Assembly: GCA_021307315.1 (NCBI GenBank)
Contig: JAJSPD010000030.1
Location: forward strand, 62,001 to 126,000
Length of the DNA stretch: 64,000 nt
Origin: Bisporella sp. PMI_857
Taxonomy: Eukaryota > Ascomycota > Leotiomycetes > Helotiales > Helotiaceae
Direction of reading: 5' to 3'
Shown: piece after piece, positions 10,027 through 21,030 of the stretch
Layout of the letters: each line of letters begins with the position of its first letter
Position numbering within the stretch: the stretch's first letter is position 1
Position numbers and translations under genes: made by a program
Notes under the pieces: model-generated
The model's input: only the letters and a program-made list of their open reading frames with translations
Databases searched by the model: none
What the model was told of the DNA's origin: nothing

Positions 10027-11084
10027 AATGAAACGCATAAGCAATGGTACCGAATTGTAGTAGAATAGGGCATAAATATTTGATTGTAGAGCTAATAGAA
10101 TCAACTATCTAGAGTGATGAAAATAGGGTCCTGACGCCAAGATCAGCTAAGCCAAATCGGGCCAATAGGCTTGGCCGTTTCACATGAGGATTTAAGGTGG
10201 GGTATAGTGTTGGCAGCAGAGGATTAGGGCAACCAATACGTTTACCACCAGAGATAGGTTTATTAGTCAGCCCTGCAAAACTTACACTTTAGCACTCTTA
10301 TTCCTAGGGTTTTTAGCATGGTCGCAATCACCTTAATTCCTCTAGTTCGTACTAGTCTGGGGAATTAAATTGACTTGATATAATGTGACGAACTAGGCTT
10401 TACGGGTTTTTTGGCAATCCTTAGTCTATACAAGTAAGCATGTATAACGTCCATAAATGGTAAAAAGGGTCTAGTAATCCTAATATCCAGTTTTTGAAAT
10501 ATCAAGTAAAGTTCTAGTTACAAGTTGGGAGCCCAGGGGGTTTATAAATTCTAGTAGGTGCCTAAAGCTTTAAAGTAGTGACGTAGCCTATAATTCCTTA
10601 TTCCCCTGAACCTCTTGATTCCGTACGCCTAAACCACCTATAGTCATTCGTGACAAATACTTTGAAATATATCGAACTCGAATTTTGCTAAGTTATTTTT
10701 TTTGCAAAAATAAAAGCGGCGATGCGAGATTTGTATGTGAAATCTTGCCAAGCTACTAATGGTAGTCATTTCAATTGTACCCTTCTCCACTCTATCAACA
10801 GGTTGGTGGTGTGGGAGGCGCCCCTTCGTTGCTTGCTAAGGGCATCTGCCTCTTTTAAACCAAAGAGGTATCAATGTCTTTTCCCGAATACGCACACCGT
10901 GGGCAGAATTATCAACAAGAGCTGGCATGGTTAACACACTGTCAACTCAACACGTAATCACGTAATCACGTAAGAACCACTTTACAAGACTTGGCTACCA
11001 ACTTCAGTATCAGCGAAGAGCAACATCAATTTATTACATCTCAAAGAGATGATTCATCACTTGAGCTATTAAAATTCAATAGAT
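10027..11084. other. Gene-free accessory DNA
   Basis: AT-rich, without a supported gene. A 70-codon frame at 10722-10934 has no start context or recognisable domain and is not called. A short tandem (see 10951-10973) lies near the end of the ankyrin gene. Confidence 0.4.
10951..10973. repeat. Short tandem of CACGTAAT units
   Basis: About three copies of CACGTAAT in direct tandem, just beyond the 3' end of the ankyrin ORF. Confidence 0.7.
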
Positions 11085-11906
11085 TTATCTCATGGAGATA
11101 TATTTTTTACTGAAACCAATACCGGTGGTTTTGATATAAAGCGCCGCGTGAAAAAAAATCAGAATATCGAAAAACTGCAAGAGAGCGCCAAGTTCTGCAG
11201 CGAGATGTAACGCACCAGAACGAGCGACGGAGACACCGTGCTTCAACAGCAATTCGGTCATGCGAGTACCTTCAGCCTTGGTGGCGAGGGACAGAAGAGA
11301 CGATCTATAGCTCCCGACGTTTTTTAGTGACGAAGCAGAAGGTATCGGATCCGCACCAAGTTGAAGAAGTACAGCGACTACTTCGGTTTGGCTTCGCTTT
11401 ACGGCTTGGTCAAGTGGCAGTGTGCCGTGACCGAGTAGTGGAGAAATGACGATTGTTGGGTCCGCAGCTGCCAGAACCTTGAATATAGCAGCGTGTCCAT
11501 TGTTGATGGTCCTGTCGACTGCCCACCTCGTTATAACAGACGAGGGCTCTAAGCCTTGCTGCGACGCGAAGCTGAGTAATACCGAAACAGCTGCAGCGTG
11601 CCCGTTCTCGGCTGCTTTGATTATTGCCCGTTCGAGGTTCGACATTTTCATCGCAAGCACGCCTCGCACATGGCTCTTATCATGGCTTGGGCGCTCTTGG
11701 AAATAAATGCAATGCGGCTTTTCGAGCGCAATCTTGGTCCACTGTGGCTGCAGGAGCATGCTTCGTTGTGTTATGTTGTCGCCCGAGGAGCTTGCTTCAA
11801 AAAGAAGGCGGGCGACATCCTCGCCGATAAGTACGTCGAATACTGCTCTTGATGACTGGTATCCGGCCGAGCCAGGCTTCAGGTCTGCCATGGTCAATTC
11901 CGCCAT
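11085..11906 (-). CDS. Ankyrin-repeat protein, probably truncated at the C-terminus
   Basis: One open frame of 273 residues from the ATG at 11906 (MAELTMADLK). Ankyrin repeats are visible from about residue 92: AIIKAAENGHAAAVSVLLSF, then AVDRTINNGHAAIFKVLAA, PLDQAVKRSQTEVVAVLLQL and ELLLKHGVSVARSGALHLA. The last repeat breaks off after HLAAELGALL and runs into a hydrophobic, unrelated tail (FFDILIFFHAALY) ending in AT-rich DNA. This suggests the original C-terminal part has been lost or replaced. Ankyrin proteins act as protein-binding scaffolds; no catalytic domain is attached here, so the role is unknown. No intron with good splice sites restores further repeats downstream. Confidence 0.6.
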   Translation of the reverse strand: MAELTMADLKPGSAGYQSSRAVFDVLIGEDVARLLFEASSSGDNITQRSMLLQPQWTKIALEKPHCIYFQERPSHDKSHVRGVLAMKMSNLERAIIKAAENGHAAAVSVLLSFASQQGLEPSSVITRWAVDRTINNGHAAIFKVLAAADPTIVISPLLGHGTLPLDQAVKRSQTEVVAVLLQLGADPIPSASSLKNVGSYRSSLLSLATKAEGTRMTELLLKHGVSVARSGALHLAAELGALLQFFDILIFFHAALYIKTTGIGFSKKYISMR

Positions 11907-11932
11907 AACTACAGTGGAGGAAGAGTTTGTGA

Positions 11933-11950
11933 GGATGATGATGATGATGC
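11933..11950. repeat. GAT microsatellite
   Basis: Tandem GAT/ATG trinucleotides (about five to six units) just upstream of the ankyrin gene start. Confidence 0.85.
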
Positions 11951-12131
11951 TGGAGGTGATTTGGTATCAGAAGCCAGAAACGTGGATGAGGGTGTAGGCG
12001 ATGTGCAGATCTTCAAGGAATACATGTAAATTTATCTTTAAAATAAGAAGAAGCGTTTTAGGCTGTTGGAGTTGGCTGGCTGTGCACCTTAAATTATTAG
12101 ACGGAGAGTGCTCCACCACAGACAAATAGCC

Positions 12132-12150
12132 AATAATAATAATAATAATA
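12132..12150. repeat. AAT microsatellite
   Basis: Six tandem AAT units. Confidence 0.9.
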
Positions 12151-13818
12151 GTGCCGTTTCAACTCTGGCATTCCATTCATATGATCCTTTTGATGTCCCT
12201 GACCCTGACCCCGATTCTAGTCCTCGAGAACTTTATGGGGCTATAGCTCATAATTTTACTAGTACCAGTGCAACAAGAGACACAAAACGGTTCTTTCTGC
12301 TACCAGACCAATAGATTGCCCAGCTGCCGCTGTGGAAGCACGCAGTCCGGTTATCAACTTCGAAATGTCGTATGAACTTATCAAAAGGCGTTTATTGAGT
12401 TTTGGTTCGTATCATTAATCGGCGGGAGTTTTAGCGCGTCCCATACAAACGTATTGAAACCACACATTCGTTTTCTGTATTCCAAGGGAGCTTTCCCACA
12501 TGGAGATCCTTTCAAAGCTATATATCCTCAAGGCCTTTTCGAAATGCAGGACCTGTAAGTATCTCAAGATCCCCAGCAGCGTTGCTGGATATTGCAATAT
12601 TCACATCAACAGTTACTGTGACTGCCGGAGCGCCACTAGCTGTTGAAGCCACTTGGATTGTCTTTATTATAATATCTGAGTTAGGACCAATCCGCTATAA
12701 TAATGATTAGTATAATTACTTACACCTGACAACTGGCTTTTAGTTGTGAAATAAATTACCTTTGTTTTGCCACCTTTTTCAGTAAGGTACTTTAGGGGAT
12801 AAAAGTATTAGTATTTCTTCATCATTACTTTCACTTTGAAATAAGTAAGTCTTTCTTACTAGTGTTGGCCTCAATTGAATCACGCACCCCTAAGATTGGA
12901 GGAGGATCTACTCCGTTGACAACAATTTAACCTGAAGCTACTGGCTCAACCACTTTTATTTGGGGTTTTATGTCCCGAGCAGCCATGAACATGCTTGAAA
13001 GCAGGAGAGTTTCAAGTAAGGAAATGCGTATTTTGAGGAATCTGTAAGGAAATTATGAAGCTCGTATTATTAGGACTGAAAATTCTCCGGATTCTCTTTC
13101 TAGAGAATTTCTACAAGAAACTTTAACAGACAGATTACATGAAGAGGTTATATTGTTTTGTTTAAGCGCGTGGTCTTTCCCTTAAATAGAAGTTTCGTGC
13201 TCAACTTAAACAATATTCTAAATAGCTGTTACTGAGAAATGCAACTGGCGCTACATAACCCACCTACTATATTTAAATAGCAAAAGACCGTTATAGTTGT
13301 TTTATCAAGGCTCGCCTTGGCTACAACAAACCTGTAACTTTGATTTAGAACTAAAATATTTTAACAAAACCACGTGATCATAAACTACCCTTCTATAAGC
13401 AAAATAATCTTTTTAAGGGGTTATTGCGCAGTTTTGCTTTGATTCTTCGCGTTGTGTCTGCATAAAATAAAATATAAAATTATCTGATCAGCCTTGACAT
13501 TAAATTCTTTTTGGGGGTCATGGAATTTCAGTACCAACTAACAATAATATGGCTCCATGTGTTGTGAAAATTACTCTCCAGGTACAAAAAAAGGTGCCAG
13601 TCAAATGGAATAACAGGACTATAAAACATGCTTATCTTAGCGTTATTCCGGATATACAGTGAACCAGATGAATGTGATAGGTTTAGAACAAACTTATTCT
13701 ACCAATACCATTTTCTGTTACACTACGTTAAAAGAAAATCCAAACTAGAGTCACAAAAGCTATATAAGCACAGCATTCTTAAAGCTAACTGTACAATAAA
13801 GAGCATTTTTTTCTCAGT

Positions 13819-14969
13819 TTATGATCCGTCCACCCCAAGAATCAGGCGCATCAACCGCCTCCCCAACCGATACGACCAATACGCCGTTGCTAACCCAAAC
13901 CCAGAAACACCACACACCACCCAAAACCAGGTAGGAATAACAACCTTCTTTGGGTCCGGGTATCTACCATCCTCGCTAGTCAAGTCCCTGGAATCCCGCG
14001 GCATCACTTCTGCTTCGAGTTCCTCGAATTTCATTGCGCCGCCGGCATCCATCGTCGGCACTTTGTTCGACCGGTAGCTCATCCTCCACTTCCCGTCGGG
14101 ATATTTCTTGACGCGGGGCTGTGTCATCCAGAACATGACTACGGGCTGGGATACGATGTAGCCGAAGGTAAAGAAAGAAGTGAATACAACCAAGGCGTAC
14201 CGCATCGCCATGGAGCGTTGTTCCCCATCGTCGGTATCTTCTAGCCGTTTTCTTAGATCGTCCATCATAGCTGGGAAGAGCATGATAGGTTGATACAGTG
14301 CTATGGGGAACAGCGAATAGCCCCAGAAGGTGCTCATGTGCTCGAACTCGACTAGGATGCGCTTATCAACGCCGCATAGGCGGTACCAGAGGCGCATTAA
14401 CGGAACGGCAAAGATGGTGTACAACCGAGCCGCAGCGTAGGACAGAACGTGCTGGATTGGAATGGAGATGAGCTTGTCCTTTGGAAGGTTATCTGAACAC
14501 ATCTCGTAGGCGAGGTGGTTGACGAATGTCTGGCAGTTGTTAAGGTATAAATCATATCGTATGTTCGCGTTGCGTTGGAAGTACTTCGTTCCTACATGCT
14601 TTTAATCTCCTGCTAATAAAATTTCAGGCTGTTCGGATACTAACCTGTGTCTTCAATTTCCTCGTTCTTCCACTGCGTTTTGCCAATTTTCATGCGATGA
14701 AGCACCTCCGCGTTCCTGGAGTTGTCCCATGGCGAAGCTTTCAGCCTAGTGTACGGCGGCATTGAGCAGCGTTGAAGCTCGAAGCAGGTATCTTGGGTCA
14801 GGATGGCCCAGTGCATGACCCATCCGGTTGCCGCTATGTGTCCCACAGTATGCATCAGTATCTTGACGAATATTTTTCGGATTGTACCGATATCTTTGAT
14901 GGGCACCATGACTATGTGGACATCCCTCTCGAGGCCGGCCTCGCGGGCGGGCGGGCTGGTCTCATCCAT
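13819..14969 (-). CDS. Membrane protein with an LRAT/NlpC-like His...Cys signature
   Basis: Exons are 14645-14969 and 13819-14591. The 53-base intron (GTTAGT...CATGTAG) joins DTG to TKYFQRNANIRYDLY in frame, for about 365 residues. The first half carries GWVMHWAIL and, about 70 residues on, LYLNNCQTFVNHL. A His in an H-W context followed by N-C-Q-x-F is the spacing of permuted papain-like folds (NlpC/P60, LRAT, PPPDE groups), so a thiol hydrolase or acyltransferase is possible. The second half has hydrophobic segments around LYTIFAVPLMRLWY, MRYALVVFTSFFTFGYIV and WFWVVCGVSGFGLATAYW. GTG-initiated extension upstream is possible; ATG 14969 is the first good start. The enzymatic assignment is inference. 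Confidence 0.6.
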
Positions 14970-15232
14970 CGAGGCGGAGACTCTCGCCACAATATTAATA
15001 CGTGAATAAGGACGGTCCGTAAGATTCTATATTGATATGATGTTCCAAGTCCTGATGCAAATTCTTCAGCTTGGGTGGGAGCAAATGCGCCCGGGGGATC
15101 TTCAGCTGGTTGCGCCACAGCGGCGCCTCCCTAAGCCATGGTCCCCCTCGTTTTCTCCCAGAGTTTCACAAACTTTTGCTCAGGAAATTTTTTGAAATTA
15201 ACTTAGTTATCCTAAGATTCCGGCACCAAGCG
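14970..15232. promoter_or_regulatory. Shared upstream region of two divergent membrane-protein genes
   Basis: Only 263 bases separate the two start codons, which face away from each other, so both promoters must lie here or overlap. No specific factor site is recognised. Confidence 0.4.
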
Positions 15233-15924
15233 ATGGATTTGATCATATCCTCCCTCGTTGCTAATGTTGCCGCAGCTCCTGAATTCCTCCTCAGTCTCAT
15301 CATCACAAGTATTCTGATTCTCTTCGTCCCTTGGAAAGCAAATCACGCACCGCTAAACGCCATTTTAAACAGCGCAGACTCCAAGAAAGACGGCTTAACA
15401 AAAACATGGAGAGAGCAGAAGTTAAGCGAGCTCACCTTAGTCGGCGTTGCAGTAATCTTCTCACTATCCACGCTCCATCTTCAACTAGCTAAACATATTC
15501 GCAGTGCACTATCCTTGCCAGCATAGTCACCGGCGCAATTGCCTGGCCCTCTGATGCCTCTACGCCGCCACCCCCGTGGATCACGAAGGGGGCGTGGTAC
15601 TCGAGCCTGATTCTGGGGTTAACTGCTACCAGTAGCGCGATGCAGCAGAGCCTGACGCTGTACCGGCTGGGCTGCTACGAAGACTGCCTCCCGCGCCTCC
15701 GCGCCATCCTCGGACGGGAGCATCGTAGAGGCGACGGCTCCACATTCTGGACAGTACGGTGGAGCCAGATGGTCGTGTGGCAGGTGCCGGTGATGTTGCT
15801 TAACTTTGCGATTTTGTTGTTTGTGGGCGGGCTGGTAGCAATGTTGAGGGATAGGGCGTTAAAGACTGACGGCGGGTTGGAGAGTGATGATGTTAAGGTG
15901 TGTATAATGAGATGTTTAGCATAG
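15233..15924 (+). CDS. Predicted multi-pass membrane protein of a fungal uncharacterised family
   Basis: Exons are 15233-15451 and 15505-15924; the intron (GTAATC...TTCGCAG) is phase 0, giving about 212 residues. Hydrophobic segments include LLSLIITSILILFVPW, then CTILASIVTGAIAW after the splice, AWYSSLILGLTATSSAM and MVVWQVPVMLLNFAILLFV. The order (KLSELTLVG, helix, proline-rich loop with PPPPW, AWYSSLILG, QQSLTLYRLGC, WQVPVMLLN) matches a recurrent fungal family of small membrane proteins with no known function. It diverges from the LRAT/NlpC-like gene across a 263-base region. The last residues could differ if a further intron starts at GTGTGT near 15899. Confidence 0.65.
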
Positions 15925-17249
15925 TGTATGCTGATAATGGTAGATTGTTGTTGTTGTGGGGTCGTTTTCGGGATTCTCGTTTGTGAGCTACGTACTAGGG
16001 ATGCTCCTCTTGTACTATCAGACTTTCCAGAATGCGACTTGAGCGTATCAGGAGCGAAGGTCTAAGATGGTGACCAGGATCCGACGATATTGAGTCTAGG
16101 CTCTGCGAGGGCCACGATACCTGTAATTATGGCTGGTATTGAGGTACTCAAAGATGATACTTATGTATTTTCTAAGGTCAACCAACGGCTGACGCCAGCA
16201 TCAGCCGTTGCCGCTGCCAATTAACCTGTAGAGAAAATTTCAAACTCTTCTTTATCGGCACCTTTCGTCAAAGACGCGGTTAAACTATCCAGATCGGATC
16301 AATTGAAGCTAAGTGAAATAGTGTTTGCTCATAGAAAAGTCTAGGCCCACGAGAAGAGGATATCATAAAGGCTCTGCAGCACATCCTAGTCAAACACACT
16401 TCCTGGTACACAAAATACTATGGATTGGGCGTGGGTTCTAATAGAGCTAACATGTAATCTTTACGTTTGGATACAGGTTATTTAATTAGTAGATTGCCGC
16501 ACTCTGTGTCATAAGACCTCCGTAAACCGTCATGATCACTGACATGATCTGAAGACGGTATATGTTCCCTTCCTCACTTACCCTACGATTGAGGGGATTG
16601 ACAAATTTCCAACAGCATCTCAATTTGCACACCCATAGTAGCTAAAAATACCGTTGTCATTTTGTGGAATATCATCTAGCCTTAGAGGATATCCAAAAGA
16701 AATGATCATAAATTGGCAAGCACGCGATTGAAAACTATATGGGCCAAGGTTCGATCATAATATTTTCGACAATATAGCAATTAGTAGTCGCTCTTCTCCC
16801 TCCTCCATTTTTGACAGCATAAGCCCGTTGTCGGTTATGCTAGGCAGATCACTGTTTGACATGCTTAGTCTTTGACCAATTAAAAGGATAGGATAATAGC
16901 CTGCACTCTCATTAGTACTCTAATACTTTTTAAATATTATGATACTAAATTAAAACACAGTTGTCAAAATAAGTAAAATAAAATTTAAGCATATCGATAA
17001 TGCTGATTTTAGGTTGCTGTATATTAAATAACTGTATATCTCAAGACTCTTTCAAACAATTTAATTACCAAACATTTCAGTTCAATTACTATTACAGTAC
17101 AGTACGACTCAAAATCGGTTTCACAATTCCACACTGAGTCATTTAAAGTTTGATGGGGTTTTCCCGATGTGACTTTATCCCTATGTACGCACTATAATGA
17201 CCTACATTTCAAGTCTATCTCCGATTCCTAACAGTCGGAATTAGGTATA
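15925..17249. other. Gene-free region
   Basis: About 1.3 kb without a supported open frame, increasingly AT-rich after 16900. Nothing further recognised. Confidence 0.45.
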
Positions 17250-17640
17250 CTATTCCTCATCACCACCACCACCACCTTGTCCATTATCTTCTTCTAGTTT
17301 TACCCATTTCTCGATTGCCTTTAGCTGAACATATCTTTCTTGAAGTACTTGACCATGACCCTTCGGTTTCTCTAACCGATCGTGTTATGAATCGTCTTCC
17401 AGATATCTAGAACAGTACGTGCAAAGAATATACCCATCCCAACTGTGACTGCTATTGGATTGGTTGTTGAAACTCCGCATCCTCCCACCGCCTCCTCCCA
17501 GGGAGTGGAACCAGTAACGCCAATAGTAGCAAAATATTTTTGCTACTGGTACGAATCCCACAAAACAATTTGCAACATAAGTATTAAAAGTTGCTATTCC
17601 CTCTTTGAGCACCTGCTGTCGAAGCAGCATCGGAAGCATG
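17250..17640 (-). pseudogene. Decayed coding fragment
   Basis: Reading the minus strand, one frame gives an unbroken coding-like run (ATIGVTGSTPWEEAVGG, then PIAVTVGMGIFFARTVLDIW) that ends in TAG. A second frame continues without stops for 45 codons (HDRLEKPKGHGQ ... LEEDNGQGGGGGDEE) to a TAG at 17250-17252. Neither connects to a start by recognisable splicing, and stops sit where Gln or Arg codons would be expected. This looks like the 3' part of a gene broken by indels and C-to-T changes. The family is not recognised. Confidence 0.35.
17261..17276. repeat. CAC microsatellite
   Basis: Five tandem CAC/ACC units, coding for the Gly run in the decayed fragment on the minus strand. Confidence 0.85.
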
Positions 17641-18877
17641 TATAGTTTGGGTAATTTTTGTGCCGAAATAGTAAATTCATCTATTAGGTAAGCGAAGAAG
17701 ATGGCGATGTCGTGACAGTTCCACTAAAGGGCATTATAATATGGGATTTCCGCCTTGTTGTGATTATAAAGCACTGAACGGACTGCGCCAAAAAATATTG
17801 GTTGATATCTTCTCCGTTGCTACAGTGTAACGAAATCATGAAGTGGATCTATAAAGATACGTACACGCTCCGCAGATATTTGGCCAGGTCTCTGTCGTCC
17901 ACCCAACCTCGACTGCCAAGATATTCTCGATATCTTCGTCTTTCTAGTGGTGACTTCCAACAGCTGCTTTTGGACTTGCAGATGACCCAAGGCGTCCGAA
18001 TAAATGTCCTTGTCGTAATCGTTCACATTGGGTCTACCGCTGCCCCAGCCAGATAGATTCCAGAATCAGGACGACGGCAATATGTATACGAAAGCTTGGC
18101 GCATCAAGAATGCTAGGCAAAGTATGGCTAGAACGAAAAAATCCGCCACCATTCCCCTCAATATCGGAGGCTTGTGCATTGCTCAAACTACCAAGTCCAT
18201 TTAGTGGTCTAGTGATAAGGAGTATTTGGTACTTGGTGGCCCTAGAGAGTATATTAGTTTTGACGAACTCAGGATATAGGAAGGGGGCATAACATTTCCC
18301 TCTGTAAACAAGGCTGACTTTCTGCACCGCTACTTCAGGGATTCAACAGCTTTTATGGTACAGTTCCAATTGAAGCTAATGTGAAAGATGGATGGCTGTT
18401 ATGAGCCCCCTTGGCATGTGTAGTCCGGAAAACTAGGGTTTCCTAGAAGGAGAGAGCATCACAGGAACTGGGGATACTAGTCATGTGAGGGACAATGACT
18501 CAGGGGCTGAGTTGTCTTATATAAGTAACAGCGCTCTTAGGATAGAAACTTGGAATTGCACCACCCAAGGATTTGGCCGGGATTGTAAAGGGGTTTTTAG
18601 ATTTAAGGAGCCGTGTGATTGTAAGGTGTATGTATTTCCCTTAGCTTGCCCAATGCAATAGATATGAAGGATAACCCTAATTTGTATAATATCATGCCCA
18701 GAACTAGTCATACCTACAACCAAAAGTAAGGCCAAAGAGCAATAAGAAACCAGAAGGTATACCAGCCAGTAAGAATCAGAAAGATATTTCATACAAGAAA
18801 TCTGACCAAACCCCTCGATGATGACTTCCAACCACCATGCCCTCCTAACTCAACACGATCTTCTCTTTGCTCAGCAC
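17641..18877. other. Region of degenerate sequence
   Basis: Several overlapping frames of 60-105 codons occur on both strands (for example 18034-18327 minus and 18517-18831 minus), none with a start, splice structure or motif I can defend. Some may be remains of the same decayed locus. Confidence 0.3.
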
Positions 18878-19701
18878 CTAAGCGTTCAACCCACGATACG
18901 CTACCCAGCTTGCATACCTCCTCAGCCTCCTCACGCTACGCGTTCCTTGCCTAACCGCTCCCCTAACGAGCCCATCGTTCCCGACGCTCTCGCGCTGGAA
19001 CATCTGCCGCCGAAACGGATCCGGAGGGAGGCTCGCCGCCTCTGCCCTCATTTTTCCAAACTCCCAATCTCCGAACCGGCCGATGATGAGATTGAAAATG
19101 ACGCGGACGGCGATGAAAAAGAGGGCCGCGGCCGGTAGGGCGACCAGCGCGAACCACCACGGTGCTGAGACGCTGCGGGTGCCGTCGACCCTCCCTTATG
19201 TAGTGTCAGAAGTTGGAACGGTGTATTTATGGATAGGGAGGATGGTGAAGATGTCTGAAGGTGCAATTCGTGAAATGATGAGATGCGGACAGGGAATGGA
19301 TGTCAATGCTAGTGGTGGCAAGGCTATCACACCGATGTTGGCGTTGCTGAGGGTGATATAATTGGAGCTGAAGATGGTGAGGATGCCGATGTAGTCACGT
19401 TACCCTGTTTCTCAAAGCTGTCGCCGTTCAGGTATTTGCCCTGGCGCGCATAGACCAAAGCAAAGACACCAAAGATGGCAAATAATACCATGAAGCTGTT
19501 TGCCACTGCATATAAATAGTATTTCCAATTGCGTTGCCAATGGGTTCTCGTGTCGACCAATTTCAATGGTTCGGATTCCTTCTGCGACTCGATATCTGGC
19601 TGGGTTTGGATCTGAGCTCCCGTGGGGAGAGGTATTTCGGTGAAGGACGTTGCGGGTGGAGGATGATAGGGGTGTGTGCGGCGGTTTGGCGGTGCCCACA
19701 T
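18878..19701 (-). pseudogene. Two-helix membrane protein gene with a frameshift and a premature stop
   Basis: From the ATG at 19701 the frame encodes a Pro-rich N-terminus and a membrane helix (YYLYAVANSFMVLFAIFGVF), then GKYLNGDSFEKQG. Coding character then continues in another frame for 66 codons (DYIGILTIFSSNYI ... PIHKYTVPTSD) with a strong preference for C in third positions. It meets an in-frame TAA at 19196-19198 and goes on in the same frame through RSVSAPWWFALVALPAAAL (second helix) and a basic tail (KMRAEAASLPPDPFRR) to TAG at 18878-18880. A one-base deletion near 19401-19403 plus the nonsense codon explain the pattern. A 230-base intron joining the flanks is possible but would discard the well-biased middle. 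The topology suggests a luminal or extracellular loop between two helices. Confidence 0.6.
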
Positions 19702-21030
19702 CGTGTATTGCGAATGTAAGTCTCGGTGCAGGATATTTGAAGCTTATGCTCTTTTGTATATGGTAATAAATGTATGCGTGGTGCAAAGTGTTGATAGTTA
19801 AGAAGATAAGTGAGCCTGCTTTATACTCTTCTGAGATTAGTGAGGGTAGCTCTACTCAAAGAGGTGGTTGTGAGAAAGGATGCAGAGCAAAGACGTCGTA
19901 GGGGCCAGCACTTTTGAAAGTATGGGTTGGGATGTGAGTCAACCACCGGTTTCATATGCAGAAAGAAGTGACTAGGATTCAAATTCTGATTAATCCAGAG
20001 GTAGAATGGTATGGTTTAGATCAGTGTAATTTGGCAGTCATTGACTAGCCATCCTTGGACTAACCAAAATGAAGAACATCCCACCTGCATACTCGAGTGT
20101 GCTCAAAATAGAACCACCAGCTCTCAAGCCCTTAAATATTCATTTTATTTACCTTGAAAGTCCCAAGTTCTTTGTTCTTATACCACGAGTTCCACTTAAA
20201 ACAAGGCCTCTCTTTGTTATCACCCGCAAAGAACCATGACTGCGATGGCAAGATAAGGCAGAATCCCTGCAACGGTTCTGGGAATAAGACCTCGTTCCAT
20301 GTTGAAAGCAAAGCTTTGAAAGGACGAAGAATACCGAGAATCTCGAATGTGTTTGAAACCATCATATCAAGACCTCTGTGGGAACTTGCCAACCCATCTG
20401 TGTTTGCGGCGATCCCATATACAGTACACTAAACTTAAAGCAGTGCTTGTAGAACATTCGTGCCATGAACTGCATAGAGTACCGATAAGAACGGGTAGGA
20501 TAGATGGGCTGCACTGCCAATCCACTTGTGAGACAGCCTGGAAGAGAGTATATGAAGAGGGCAGAAGTGCTATGGCAGGTTATCTGTCTAGTCGGTAACT
20601 AACACGTCAGTTGAAAAAAAAAAAGAGCCGAACTAGAAGATTCCAGCGAGCCTAGGAAGTTTTAGCCCTAGATTCGGTCCAAAAATGCGTTAGAGTGAAT
20701 GTTTGTAAATTCTGATGCTGTCAACAATTCAAAAGGACCAAGGTATCTTAAGCAGAGTCATTTAATGCGCATGTCTGAAGGAAGTTTTTGCAGATTTCAA
20801 TTTGCCCTCTGCCCTTACATACGTAATCGAGGAAGAATCACCAGCAAAATATATTCAAATAAAGGTCAATAATGTACATCCTCGTTCAACTATAAATGAA
20901 CAATTCCCCACAAACCCGCGCAGAAAAGCCACCTAGGGTATCTAAATCGCTGCCCAAAAAGAAACAACAAGCCGGCCGTTAGTATACACACCTAGTAAAA
21001 CATCCCCCTGCTTATATGCATCACCCATTC
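19702..21030. other. Mostly gene-free region
   Basis: Contains one uncertain minus-strand ORF (20132-20392) and the 3' flank of the ELMO gene. No other feature is supported. Confidence 0.4.
20132..20392 (-). other. Uncertain open frame
   Basis: Up to 86 codons with an uneven, coding-like composition (for example TWNEVLFPEPLQGF and NKERPCFKWNSWYKNKEL) and a possible donor (AAG/GTAAAT) near the end at about 20149. A downstream acceptor (TATGCAG, about 20088) would add some 22 codons. I recognise no family, and it may be an exon or a remnant of an old gene. Confidence 0.2.

Larger units (their letters stand above)
11907..13818. other. Long AT-rich gene-free region
   Basis: About 1.9 kb with two microsatellites at its left end and then strongly AT-rich sequence. 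Open frames at 12108-12314 and 13628-14077 start without a convincing context or run antisense to the next gene. No transposase or reverse-transcriptase motif was recognised, although the composition suggests degenerated repeats. Confidence 0.45.

Noticed and set aside
18818..19138. Plus-strand ORF of 106 codons
   Set aside because: It lies antisense to the coding-like frame of the membrane-protein pseudogene, which has better third-position bias and two predicted helices.
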